Origin: Desulfogranum japonicum DSM 18378
GTDB taxonomy: Bacteria > Desulfobacterota > Desulfobulbia > Desulfobulbales > Desulfobulbaceae
Reading direction: 5' to 3'
DNA length: 34,915 nucleotides
NCBI RefSeq assembly: GCF_000429945.1
Contig: NZ_AUCV01000057.1
Coordinates: forward strand, 1-34,915
The translations under genes and the position numbers were made by a program. The notes under the pieces were generated by a model. It did not search any database, was not told where the DNA came from, and was given only the letters and a program-made list of their open reading frames with translations. This document shows, piece by piece, positions 19,366 to 28,600 of this stretch; positions within the stretch are counted from its first letter, which is position 1, and each line of letters starts with the position of its first letter.

Positions 19366-19395
19366 AACTGCTTACAGGGCGCCCTGTAAGCAGTT
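19366..19395. repeat. Perfect 30-bp palindrome between kleisin and MukE-like genes
   Basis: The 15-base half AACTGCTTACAGGGC is followed directly by its exact reverse complement, with no spacer. It sits 50 bases upstream of the MukE-like start. No T tract follows on the minus strand, so it is not a standard terminator. It could be a dimeric protein site, a cruciform or an mRNA stem that tunes the ratio of the two subunits. Confidence 0.8.
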
Positions 19396-19520
19396 ACAAA
19401 TCAGGGGTGTTAAAAAACTGGGAACAGCAGGGGGCAACCTGCACCAACTCCCAAAAAATATATTGGTGCTGTGGCAACCACATGTTCGACAGGGACAGAG
19501 TTGTTTCCCGTATCATCAAT

Positions 19521-21134
19521 TCACGGAAAATCCGGGCTGGATGATTTCCGGTTGGGAATCTGTGATAGAGCTGATCGGTATTTCAAGGTCAATTCATGGC
19601 CATGGTAGCGCCTGCCGGCTCCGATATCTATTGCTACCCGGGAATTCGGGTCTGGTAGCTGTACCTTGAGGCTGTGTTTTTCTGCAATCCGCCTGTCCAC
19701 AAGACATTGAAAAACCCCCATGGCTGTTGCTGCAGGAAAAAGCTCATCCTCTGAGAACTGGCCAGCCTCGGTGAGAAGATCACTCATCTGAACCTCCCGC
19801 TCCTTGCCGACCCGTTTATAGAGCATTTCAAAAGCATTCTGCATAAGCTCCTCATTTAATTCAGGTACAAAGCGAGACATTGCCTCACCATCAACTTCCA
19901 GGATTTTCTGGTGATGGTCATCTGTGGTTTGCAATCTTTCCAGTGCACGATCACAAGCTTCAATCACCGAAGCAGGATCAAACAGCGCTTTTTTGGCCGG
20001 GGGATCTATCCGGGCAATGAATTCTTTGCCGATCTGGGCGGCCTGCTGTTCCTCCAGTCGCAATATTCGTCCCATGACCTCGTCCATACTGGGAAAAGCA
20101 CCGGTAGGTCGACGCCTGAACAGTTTGTGGCTGAATTGCTGATAATCCTCAGGAAGATCTTGCAGTTCTCCTGCCAGTTTCATCAATTCATGGTTCAGGG
20201 TTTCTAATTTTTCTGCCAGTTTATGCAATTTCAAGCTGTGCTTTTTCGTTTGCGAGTGCAGCATGTTTTCAATAACCAGATTATGCAGTTTGCTGCTTTC
20301 TTTCTGGATGTCCATGGCCTGGTTTACACCCTCTTCAGCCAATTTCTGCACATGCTTGTAGTCAACAGCCTTGATATTGCGTCGTATCAGGCGGCGGACG
20401 GTATGAACCTCCTGAGCTTTTCGGGAACATTGCTTGTTGTTGCCTTCAGCCACACTGATGGCGTCGTCCAGGTTACCTCGTTCCAGCAGAAGTTTGATGC
20501 GCAGGTTACCAATGGCAGCGGCATCAAGGGCACTGGTTTCATGGAGACCGAAGTAGGCTGCATATCCTTCATCCGTCAGTGTGAAAAGCGCTTCTTTGCC
20601 TTCATTGGAATAGACGGTTTTAATGAGCCAGAAACGGCGGCTGAGATACCCTCCGGTGGCACCATCGAAATAGGTGTAGGAAAAGGGCAGGTATCGATTG
20701 GTCCTGTTGGTCAGATGGTCAAAGACCTTATTGATAACCCCCTGCAGCACCTCGTCAGGAAAATCCAGGCTGCAGGCCGTCACCTGGCTGCGGACCAGGG
20801 GCAGGATTTTTTTTAACACCTGTGAACGGGTGGCACCAATTTGGTATTCCGTTAATTCTGAAATGACATCAAGAACAGCAAAAGCCGTCCACATCAAATC
20901 AACAGCTTCCCAGACTTCCGCTTCTTCCCCATTACCCTGGCCAAAACGTCGCGCTTCCAGTTCGTAAATTGGGCGCATGAGTAATCCGGAATGGGTTGCA
21001 CGGCTGACGTCTGACTCAAAGCCCAGATCATCAGGTTCTTGTGATTCTATGGCCTCCTGGTTTGACAGTGCGTCATCTTTTTCTTCCTGGAGGTGGTTTT
21101 GTACGAAATCGATAAGATTGAGATGAATAGACAT
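19521..21134 (-). CDS. MukF/JetA-like kleisin subunit
   Basis: This 537-residue soluble protein is the first gene of the SMC operon. Residues ~70-190 read like the N-terminal winged-helix dimerisation domain of MukF/JetA ('YFDGATGGYLSRRFWLIK' leads into 'ALFTLTDEGYAAYF', a typical wing). A helical bundle with coiled coil spans ~200-340 and a C-terminal winged-helix-like part lies at ~430-520. Kleisins link the two ATPase heads of the SMC dimer. I rely on fold impression, size and position next to MukE- and MukB-like genes. The ribosome site is poor. A 204-base gap with a 30-bp palindrome separates it from the next gene, longer than elsewhere in this operon. Confidence 0.68.
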   Translation of the reverse strand: MSIHLNLIDFVQNHLQEEKDDALSNQEAIESQEPDDLGFESDVSRATHSGLLMRPIYELEARRFGQGNGEEAEVWEAVDLMWTAFAVLDVISELTEYQIGATRSQVLKKILPLVRSQVTACSLDFPDEVLQGVINKVFDHLTNRTNRYLPFSYTYFDGATGGYLSRRFWLIKTVYSNEGKEALFTLTDEGYAAYFGLHETSALDAAAIGNLRIKLLLERGNLDDAISVAEGNNKQCSRKAQEVHTVRRLIRRNIKAVDYKHVQKLAEEGVNQAMDIQKESSKLHNLVIENMLHSQTKKHSLKLHKLAEKLETLNHELMKLAGELQDLPEDYQQFSHKLFRRRPTGAFPSMDEVMGRILRLEEQQAAQIGKEFIARIDPPAKKALFDPASVIEACDRALERLQTTDDHHQKILEVDGEAMSRFVPELNEELMQNAFEMLYKRVGKEREVQMSDLLTEAGQFSEDELFPAATAMGVFQCLVDRRIAEKHSLKVQLPDPNSRVAIDIGAGRRYHGHELTLKYRSALSQIPNRKSSSPDFP

Positions 21135-21790
21135 GGCTAAATGATATTATGGAGCTTTTTATCCCGAAATGTTCATACGCTATGAGTGGTGCCAGCTACC
21201 TGATGATATGGAGTCCCGTTGAGTCTTTTTTATAGAAGAGTTGTCGCTCTGAGCTGTTATGCCCACATGTAACGGGCGCTGCCTTGTGTCTGTCGTTTAG
21301 TTTTATCAGGTGCCTTGTTGTCATGTTACGATACAACTGTGGGAAATTCGGGATGAGTCAAGGCTGCGCACGATACAAAGAACGCGTCTATGGGTCAATA
21401 AGCAAGTGGCGTGTTTTTTGTTCGAATGTATAATTGTTTCAAAACTACAGTGAGATGAATTTGGGGTGGAAAATGAGGGGTACAACGACATGGTAATCGT
21501 TTATATTTTTACCATTAACTGTACGATCTGTCATCTTTATAAAGCGATGGGCAAGGCGTCAGCATCCCAAGTGGTAAAATGTGTACGAGAGGGAGCTGAA
21601 ACGTGATAAAATTATTGGAAATCCGTTACATTCAGTGTTTTTTTATTGCAGACTGATCTCGGTACCACCTTCCGCGACATTGGTTCTTTGGGGATAGAGT
21701 GCATTGAACAGCGTATGCAGTGATTTTCCGCATCTACCAAATCATTTATCTGGTTTTTCCCCTTTGTTCGTCTGGTTTGATATGGTTAAA
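21135..21790. other. Divergent intergenic region
   Basis: About 650 bases without a convincing gene separate the kleisin and MarR genes. It should contain the condensin operon promoter, which I cannot place. A 38-codon frame at 21490-21606 contains a CTICH motif but lacks a good ribosome site. No repeat or RNA structure stands out. Confidence 0.4.
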
Positions 21791-21795
21791 AATTG

Positions 21796-21837
21796 TTGAC
21801 ACAATTATATATTTGCTATAATAGTTGACCGGTCAAC
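21796..21837 (+). promoter_or_regulatory. marR-type promoter with palindromic operator
   Basis: TTGACA (21796-21801) and TATAAT (21817-21822) are both consensus, with a short 15-base spacer, and TGC just before TATAAT makes an extended -10. Directly after it, GTTGACC and GGTCAAC form a perfect 14-bp palindrome (21824-21837) covering the expected transcription start. The regulator encoded next probably binds there and represses itself. Confidence 0.75.
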
Positions 21838-21866
21838 AATCTGTTAATTAATAAACAGGAGATGGT

Positions 21867-22298
21867 ATGGAAGGCATGTCGAGCAATGCTAGATTACTGG
21901 CTACGCTGTGGAGAACAACTACCTGTATATCAAAAAAGATTGATACTAAACTCAGTTTACATGGTATTAATTTTACAGAGTTTTTAGCCATGCTGTATCT
22001 GGCCGGACAAAAAGAAAAGCAAGCAAGACGCATTGATCTAGCAGAATATATTGGAGTCACCGCTTCGGGAATAACTCGAATGCTCGCTCCAATGGAAAAG
22101 ATCGGCTTGGTGCAGAAGGAAAAAAAGGCACGCGATGCAAGGGTTAGCATTGTTAAACTGACTGAAAGTGGAGAAAGAATCCTGGCTGAGGCATTGGTCA
22201 GTATTCACGAAGTCGCAGATAGTATTTTCGCCGGATTTCATCCTGAAGAAAGCGACAACATACAAAGTAAATTGGTAGCTTTACTTCGTACAACTTGA
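21867..22298 (+). CDS. MarR-family transcriptional regulator
   Basis: The 143-residue protein has the MarR winged-helix layout: an N-terminal helix, 'FTEFLAMLYLAG', the helix-turn-helix 'IDLAEYIGVTASGITRMLAPMEKIGLV', then the wing with the family's conserved 'KKARDARVSIVKLTESGERIL', and a C-terminal dimer helix. MarR dimers bind palindromes and leave DNA when a small ligand or oxidant is sensed. AGGAGA lies 4 bases before the ATG. A perfect palindrome overlaps its promoter. The convergent neighbour is a flavoprotein, a frequent target of such regulators, but being convergent it would need a separate operator; I see no copy of the palindrome upstream of it. Confidence 0.9.
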   Translation: MEGMSSNARLLATLWRTTTCISKKIDTKLSLHGINFTEFLAMLYLAGQKEKQARRIDLAEYIGVTASGITRMLAPMEKIGLVQKEKKARDARVSIVKLTESGERILAEALVSIHEVADSIFAGFHPEESDNIQSKLVALLRTT

Positions 22299-22311
22299 TG
22301 TCTGAATCAAT

Positions 22312-22353
22312 GGGTGTCCGGTGGTTACTTCAGGGTACTTCCTCTGGACACTC
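22312..22353. terminator. Hairpin between convergent genes
   Basis: GGGTGTCCGGTGG pairs with CCTCTGGACACTC (12 of 13 positions, counting G-T pairs) around a 16-base loop. It lies between the convergent MarR and flavoprotein genes, where a bidirectional terminator would be expected, but there is no T tract on either side. Confidence 0.35.
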
Positions 22354-22427
22354 ATAGTTCCTGAATACACGCACCGTTCCTCGCAATGTCTTTTTTTACT
22401 TTTGAACTCAAGAAGGATGTGCTTGGA

Positions 22428-23057
22428 CTATTTCAATGAAAGAGCCAGTTTTTGTCCCATTTGATATGCAGAATGCATTGCTTGTTCGTCTTTTTTTACT
22501 TTTGCCTTGTCAAAAATTTTGAATATTGACAATTCACCTACTATCTCATAGCCGAGAGCATCAAGCGGCTTTTTCATCGCTTCCAGAGTAAATCCCATAT
22601 CTTCAGCTGATTCTTGTTCGCAAATTGCAGCGATCACAGCTTTTCTGTTTTGGTTATGCAGTTGACTGGACCAACTTCTTGGGCGGTCATTTTCAAAGGT
22701 ATAAAAACAATAGAGGCGGTCAATAAACGCCTTCATCCAGGAGGTTACATTGTAATTGTGCGTAGGGGATACCAGCACTAACCCTTTTGCAGCATATAAT
22801 TGAGGATATAATGCTGACATTCCGTCAATTAATCCCGTACATATTTTTGTTTTCCTGCATTTTTCACATCCTATGCAACCCTGGAACTGAATATCTGTCA
22901 AATTCCAATACTGAGCAGGAATTTTTTCCTGGTTGACCCCTGACATAATTGTTTGCATCACAATGTCAGAGTTGCCGTTTTTACGTGGGCTCCCACTGAA
23001 TCCAACGACTGTATTTTCCGGTGTTGTATTTTCGAGTGTAATTACTGGTGAGGGCAT
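22428..23057 (-). CDS. Iron-sulfur flavoprotein / NADPH-dependent FMN reductase-like protein
   Basis: This 209-residue cytoplasmic protein has the flavodoxin-like NADPH-dependent FMN reductase fold. 'VVGFSGSPRKNGNSDIVM' is the phosphate-binding loop for FMN, and 'VLVSPTHNYNVTSWMKAFIDRL' is the second flavin-contacting motif. A cluster 'CIGCEKCRKTKIC' gives C-x2-C-x2-C-x5-C, fitting the compact 4Fe-4S motif of the archaeal and clostridial iron-sulfur flavoproteins (Isf), which pass electrons to oxygen or peroxide. It is convergent with the MarR gene. Upstream, towards the riboswitch promoter, lie about 270 bases with no gene. The physiological substrate is unknown. Confidence 0.85.
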   Translation of the reverse strand: MPSPVITLENTTPENTVVGFSGSPRKNGNSDIVMQTIMSGVNQEKIPAQYWNLTDIQFQGCIGCEKCRKTKICTGLIDGMSALYPQLYAAKGLVLVSPTHNYNVTSWMKAFIDRLYCFYTFENDRPRSWSSQLHNQNRKAVIAAICEQESAEDMGFTLEAMKKPLDALGYEIVGELSIFKIFDKAKVKKDEQAMHSAYQMGQKLALSLK

Positions 23058-23330
23058 GTGTCTGTCTCGTTAAAATATCGATTCACTTGAGAGGGGGCAT
23101 CGCTGTGTTGTTGAAAAATTCATCGTATTTGAGAGCTTGCTTCCCTGGTGTCGCCTAATATAATGAATATCTATTGTTCTTTCAATATGCAGAACCTTTA
23201 CTCAGGTCTACTGGTTTCTATACATTTCAGGAAACGCAGACAGGGACTGAAATATAATGCTGTTTATATATGTGACGTGAAACATGTAGAGCTGCACAAT
23301 TCAGCTGGAGGGTAACAGCCCGTAAATGCC

Positions 23331-23359
23331 TTGACAGTGTCGCATGTTTTTAATATATC
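23331..23359 (+). promoter_or_regulatory. Promoter of the cobalamin-riboswitch operon
   Basis: TTGACA at 23331-23336 and TATATC at 23354-23359 are 17 bases apart, which places the transcription start near 23366, immediately upstream of the riboswitch. The 270 bases between this promoter and the divergent flavoprotein gene show nothing else I can name. Confidence 0.6.
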
Positions 23360-23365
23360 AGCCAA

Positions 23366-23526
23366 TGTTTCAGGTGCCTCATATGAGGTGAAAAGGGAAC
23401 CCGGTTTGAGTCCGGGACGGGCCCTCCGCTGTAAATGGTGACGACCGCTGCAAATTTGCCACTGACAACAATGTTGGGAAGGCGCAGCTGCTAGAATGAC
23501 CCATAAGTCAGAAGACCTGCCTGAAG
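23366..23526 (+). promoter_or_regulatory. Cobalamin riboswitch
   Basis: The core is easy to read: GGGAAcccGGTTTGAGTCCGG around 23396-23417, the CCGCTGTAA segment at 23426-23434, and the B12 box with AGTCAGAAGACCTGCCTG at 23506-23523. These are the conserved elements of the AdoCbl/MeCbl riboswitch class. CAGGTG at 23371 can pair with the tail of the B12 box region to close the aptamer. An intrinsic terminator follows 64 bases later, which indicates control of transcription rather than of translation: ligand binding should favour the terminator. Confidence 0.93.
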
Positions 23527-23589
23527 AAATATAGAAAACTGCTTCTGGCTAAAGGCGGGTTTCAAGATGTCCACAGGATAAAAAAGGGA

Positions 23590-23631
23590 AATCCCTGGAT
23601 AGACACGTTGTCTATTCAGGGATTTTTTTTT
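23590..23631 (+). terminator. Riboswitch-controlled intrinsic terminator
   Basis: AATCCCTGGATAGACA pairs with TGTCTATTCAGGGATT across a 3-base loop (16 pairs, one G-T), followed by nine T residues at 23623-23631. It ends 50 bases before the first gene of the operon and is the expected expression platform of the riboswitch. Confidence 0.92.
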
Positions 23632-23683
23632 GGCTGTTGATATCAACCTGCTCAACATGGCTCATACCTTCGATCGTGAGATA

Positions 23684-25687
23684 ATGGGGAAACATATCGT
23701 ATTCTGTTTGCTTTTTTTGTGTTGTCTGCCGGCAGCGAAAAGTTCAGGAGTGGGCCCCAGCCAGGTTCCTCCGAAGGAAACATCGAGTTCTGAAATAATG
23801 GTCCCGCAAATACCAAAACGCGTAGTATGTCTTGTTCCTTCAATTACACAGATACTGGTTGATTTGGGGCAACAAGAAAAGATAGTCGCCCTCTCACGTC
23901 AGGATCTTATAAACCACGCTTCTTTTCGGAAAAAAAGTACAGGCAGCTATTTCAAACCAGATACGGAAGCCATCAGACACAGTGATCCGGATCTGGTGAT
24001 TTGTTCTCCAAAGCATGCGGAGTATCTGAAGACGGAGCTGGACAGTACAATTCCCCTGTTGGTTATTACTGCCCAGTCAATGGATGAGACTTTTGAGCAA
24101 ATTCATCGGCTCGGCAAAATGTTTCAGTGTGAAGAAAAAGCCGGGGAAATTCTTGCACGTATACACAATCAACTCTCCCAGGTGGCTCAGCGGCTTGACC
24201 GCGAACATGATCTCAAGAAAAAACGGGTAGTGCGGGTTATGGCAGGGGATGCCCTTACAGTTCCAGGGGATGACTCTTTCCAAAACGAGATGATACGGGC
24301 AGCCGGAGGTATTACTGCCCAGTGGGGTGAAAACGGATTTGCAGTACCCATGGATCCTGAAATCTGGCAGGAGTTTAATCCCCAGGTCATCTATGGGTGC
24401 AAAGATAACGCTGACAAGGTCCGTCAACTCTTGCAGACAGAGCCCTACCGTAACGTGGAGGCCGTACAAGAGGGCAGAATCCATATGTTTCCCTGTCGAA
24501 TGACCTGCTATGCTTCAAGTATTACGGGAAATTTTGTGCAGTGGCTGGCAGCAGTGCTCTACCCGGATATTTGTGCCGATCCGCAAAAGGCGGTTACTGC
24601 AGATGCAATCCTCCGTCATACGCCGGTTACCTCAGGCCTGGACTATGTGCAGCATGCAGAAGTCATTGAGCACAGGCTGGCTGATTCCACATATAAATCA
24701 CTGGTTCTCACATTCGATACTCCACAGACAGTGCTCTCCACCTTCGAAGGCCTGCGTGAAAATATCAGGGGGTGCGGCAACACCTTTGTCCCCATGGCTG
24801 CCAGCCTTGGTCATATGCGTAACGGAGTGGAGCAGGTGAAGAAAACCCTGGCCAACAACCTGGGGTTTTCCGAACAGAGTTTCACTACCCTGATGACCGG
24901 GGCAAACATGGACAACCTGGCCGTGGTAAGCAGGGAGTATAAGGATCTTAAGGTGACTGCCATGGTAACCGGCGGAGTCAGGGGGAATGCCATGCGGCTC
25001 TCACGTGACACAGGGTATTACGCCTCACATGGCACTATCAATATAATAGTGGCCTCCAACCGGAAACTTTCCACAGCTGCCATGACCCGAGCAATTATTA
25101 CTGTGACCGAGGCCAAGACCGCAGCGCTTACTGACCTGGATATCAGAAGCGCGTATACGCCATGGCCAAACCAGGCCACGGGTACTGGAACCGATAATGT
25201 CCTGGTCGTACAGGGTGAAGGACCCTGGATTGAGTTTGCCGGTGGCCACAGCAAGCTGGCCCAGCTGATGGCCGAAGCCGTGCACGAAGGTGTGACCCAG
25301 GCTTTGGCCAGACAAAACGGCATCCTTGCCGACCGAAATATCGTGCAGCGTCTGTTTGAACGCGGATTGAGCCTTGAAAAATTGGTCCAGCATTTTGAGA
25401 GCGGTATGAATCCTCGCATCCTGGCCGCGAAATTGGAGAAACTTCTCAAGCAAAGCTACTATGCTGCTTTTGTTGAAGCTGCTCTTGCTGCATCTGATGC
25501 CGGTGAAAGGGGCTTGATGCGAGAAAGTGTTTTCTGGGATGAAGTCTGTGAAAATATCGTTGTAAAGCTTTGCGGCACTAAAAGAGCACCAGCTCTCTGT
25601 AATTCCAAGAGCATTCCACCCACCGTGGCCAAAGCCTTTGGCGCGCTTATAACAGGGATTGAATTTTCCGGGGAGTACCAGCCATGA
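23684..25687 (+). CDS. Exported BtuF-CbiZ fusion (corrinoid-binding protein / adenosylcobinamide amidohydrolase)
   Basis: The protein (667 residues) fuses two cobalamin-related domains. After a signal sequence ('KHIVFCLLFLCCLPAA'), residues ~40-310 are a BtuF-type periplasmic binding domain ('RVVCLVPSITQILVDLG', 'DPDLVICSPKH'). Residues ~325-540 match CbiZ, which cuts the amide that holds the nucleotide loop on cobinamide and pseudo-cobalamins: 'TGANMDNLAVVS', 'VTGGVRGNAMRL', 'GTINIIVASN', 'TEAKTAALTDLD' and 'ATGTGTDNVLVVQGEG'. A helical C-terminal extension of ~120 residues is unassigned. I start at the ATG at 23684 because upstream starts (TTG 23630) fall in the terminator T tract. It is the first gene after the riboswitch and overlaps the next by ATGA. 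CbiZ is normally cytoplasmic, so an exported form is notable. Confidence 0.88.
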   Translation: MGKHIVFCLLFLCCLPAAKSSGVGPSQVPPKETSSSEIMVPQIPKRVVCLVPSITQILVDLGQQEKIVALSRQDLINHASFRKKSTGSYFKPDTEAIRHSDPDLVICSPKHAEYLKTELDSTIPLLVITAQSMDETFEQIHRLGKMFQCEEKAGEILARIHNQLSQVAQRLDREHDLKKKRVVRVMAGDALTVPGDDSFQNEMIRAAGGITAQWGENGFAVPMDPEIWQEFNPQVIYGCKDNADKVRQLLQTEPYRNVEAVQEGRIHMFPCRMTCYASSITGNFVQWLAAVLYPDICADPQKAVTADAILRHTPVTSGLDYVQHAEVIEHRLADSTYKSLVLTFDTPQTVLSTFEGLRENIRGCGNTFVPMAASLGHMRNGVEQVKKTLANNLGFSEQSFTTLMTGANMDNLAVVSREYKDLKVTAMVTGGVRGNAMRLSRDTGYYASHGTINIIVASNRKLSTAAMTRAIITVTEAKTAALTDLDIRSAYTPWPNQATGTGTDNVLVVQGEGPWIEFAGGHSKLAQLMAEAVHEGVTQALARQNGILADRNIVQRLFERGLSLEKLVQHFESGMNPRILAAKLEKLLKQSYYAAFVEAALAASDAGERGLMRESVFWDEVCENIVVKLCGTKRAPALCNSKSIPPTVAKAFGALITGIEFSGEYQP

Positions 25688-28600
25688 GATTGCATGCAGC
25701 ATTTTTGTATTTCGTCCTTTTATTTTTTACTCTGCTGGTGTCTGCATATGCTGCTCAGCAGGCCAGTGGTATCACCTTTCTGGGCGGATCGTCCTACTCG
25801 TATAAAATAAGCAAGGCACTGGAAAAGGTTCGGCAGGATCCTGCTGCCTCCCAGGTAGAGCTGACTTATTTTACAGAAGAGGATCTGGCCGCCAATGCCA
25901 TTGATCCGGATATCATCTCCCGCTCCCAGGTCATCATCATTGATGATATGTATAGAAGTCATCGGGAATATGTCCTTAAGCAGGTAGACTTTTCAAAAAC
26001 AAAGGTTTTCGGCCTCTCCACAGTGGCCAACAACCCGGATCGGATCACAGCCGATGACAAGGTCAAGGCCTATGCAAGACCATTGACCCGCAACAACCTG
26101 AGCAATCTGGTTCGTTTTCTGATGCATCGGGAATTGGGCATCAATATCAGCTACAACGCGCCGCAGATTGTGCCAAAAACCGGCATCTTTCACCCTCTAA
26201 GCCCTGAGGTGTTCCAGGATTTTGCTTCCTATCTTGCCTGGTACAAGGAGGCCGGGCTCTATCACAGCAACGGCTCCTGGGTCGGCATTCCGGAGATGTC
26301 AACCTATGTGTACCCTGGTGAGACGGGTACGGTGGTCGCAAATCTTGTGCAGAAACTTGAAACTGCAGGAATGAACGTCCTGCCGGTGTATTCCTATCCA
26401 GCTTCTCTGGCCCTGGAAACGTATTTTTTTGATACAGAGACCTCGAAGTCCAGGGTGGATCTCATTGCCTCCATGGCTTTCAAGTTTTCCCCGTCTGATG
26501 TGGAGAATACCCGGCAGATGTTTGAGCGGCTCAATGTGCCGATTCTCAATCCCTTCAGAGTACATTTTTTGACAATTCCAGAATGGCGGCAGGATCTCCA
26601 GGGTGTTGGTCCCATGGAGGTCAGTTACGCCATGAACAATCCCGAGGTGTTTGGCCTGATCGAACCTTCGGTCATCGGTGGCAAGGTCAAGCAGACAGAT
26701 GAGCTGTCCGGCAAAGACCTGTACACCTATGACACCATTGACGAGAATCTTGACTTTTTCATTACCCGTATCAAAGCCTGGCTCAGGTTGAAGACTCTGG
26801 CAAACAAAGATAAAAAAGTGGTCATCATGTTCTGGAACCACACCCCAGGCAAGCAGAATATCGGTGCGACCTATCTCAATGTCTTTGACAGCCTGGAGAA
26901 GATCCTGGCCCGTCTCAAATCCGAAGGCTACACAATAGACGGGAAACTGCCCAGCCAAAAGGAAATCCAGGAACTGATCCTGTCAACAGGGCGTAATATC
27001 GGCTCCTGGGCTCCCGGAGAGTTGGACAGGCTCCTGGCAAAAGGTCAGGCAATACGGTTACCCATAGACCAATATAAAAAATGGTATTCTGCTCTAGACC
27101 CGGAGTATCGCAGTCTGATTGAAAAGGATTGGGGTGCCCCTGAAGAGGGTAAAGTTATGACCAAAAACGGGGAGATTATTATCCCCTGCGTTACCCTGGG
27201 TAATGTGCTTCTGGTACCCCAACCCTCCAGGGGCTGGCATGATGAACCCACTAAGCTCTATCACTCCACCACCCTCTGGCCCCATCACCAGTACACAGCG
27301 TTTTATCTCTGGCTCACTCAAGGGTTCAAGGCCGATGCCCTGATCTCGTTGGGTACCCACGGTACCCATGAGTGGCTGCCGGGAAAACAGGCCGGTTTGA
27401 GCAGATCCTGCCCTCCTGAGGTGCTGATCCAGCATTTGCCGAACATCTATCCCTACGTAATGGATGATATTGGGGAAGGCGTGCAGGCCAAGCGTCGGGG
27501 CAGAGCTGTGATTATCGACTACCTTATTCCTGCCATGAAAAAGGCTGGGGCGTATGAAGAATACGCAGATCTGACCGAGCTGATCTCCGGGTATAACCAG
27601 AGCGCAGCAATACATCCGGAGCTGGCGGAAAAGAAATTTGAACGGATCAGTTCCATGATTGCGCGTTTGGGGCTGTTGAAAGATCTGAAATTGGATCACC
27701 TGGATGATGCGGCTCTGGAAAAGGTGGAACATTACCTGCTCGAGATCAATGAGGCGACCTTGCCTTACGGACTGCATACTTTTGGAATCTCACCCGAAGG
27801 ACAGGAACTGCAGGATTTTGCCGAGTTGATTGTTGACCGCAATCCTGAGTTGGATATCGAAGAGGTAAAGAAGAAGTTAGCTCTGTGTGACCGGGAAATG
27901 AATCACCTGGTTAAAGGGCTCAGCGGTGGCTATGTGGTTGCAGGAGAAGCCAATGATCCTCTGCGAAACCCTGAAGCCATCCCCACTGGTAACAATTTTT
28001 ACGGGTTTGATCCATCCAAAGTACCGTCACAGGATGCCTGGATACTGGGAAAAGAACAGGCCGAACAGCTCATTGAAAAATATAAAAAAGAGCATGGCTC
28101 CTTTCCTGAAAAGATCGGTCTTGTCTTCTGGTCCATTGAGCTGCAACGCAATGAAGGCACCCAGGTTGCAACTGCCCTGCACCTTCTCGGGATGAAACCT
28201 GTCTGGGATAAGAACGGTAAGGTACAAGGTGTTGAAGCCATTCCCGGTGAGCTTTTGGGCAGACCCAGGATTGATGTGCATATGCAGGTTTCCGGTCTGT
28301 TCCGGGATAATTTTCCAAGTCTGATCCTTCTGTTGGATGAGGCTGTACAACAAGCGTCCCAGCTGCGGGACGTGGAAAATTTCATCTCTCTGCATAATGA
28401 AAAGATAAAATCCTATCTGCTGGAAAAAGGCTACGACGAAGAACAGGCTGATACACTGAAATCCCTCAGGGTCTTTTCCAACGAACCCGGCTCATACGGC
28501 AACACCATCGAGGATCTGGTTCCTGCTTCGGGCACCTGGGAAAACGATGATGAAATTGCCGATGTCTTTATCAACTACGTCTCCTTTGCGTATGGGAAAG

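Noticed and set aside
21490-21606. 38-codon frame with a CTICH (CxxCH) motif, suggesting a small c-type cytochrome
   Set aside because: No export signal, poor ribosome site and only one short motif; a chance frame or very old fragment is more likely.
26299-26958. 219-codon minus-strand frame opposite the CobN-like gene
   Set aside because: Antisense shadow of a well-supported gene; composition rich in His, Gly and Arg typical of such shadows.
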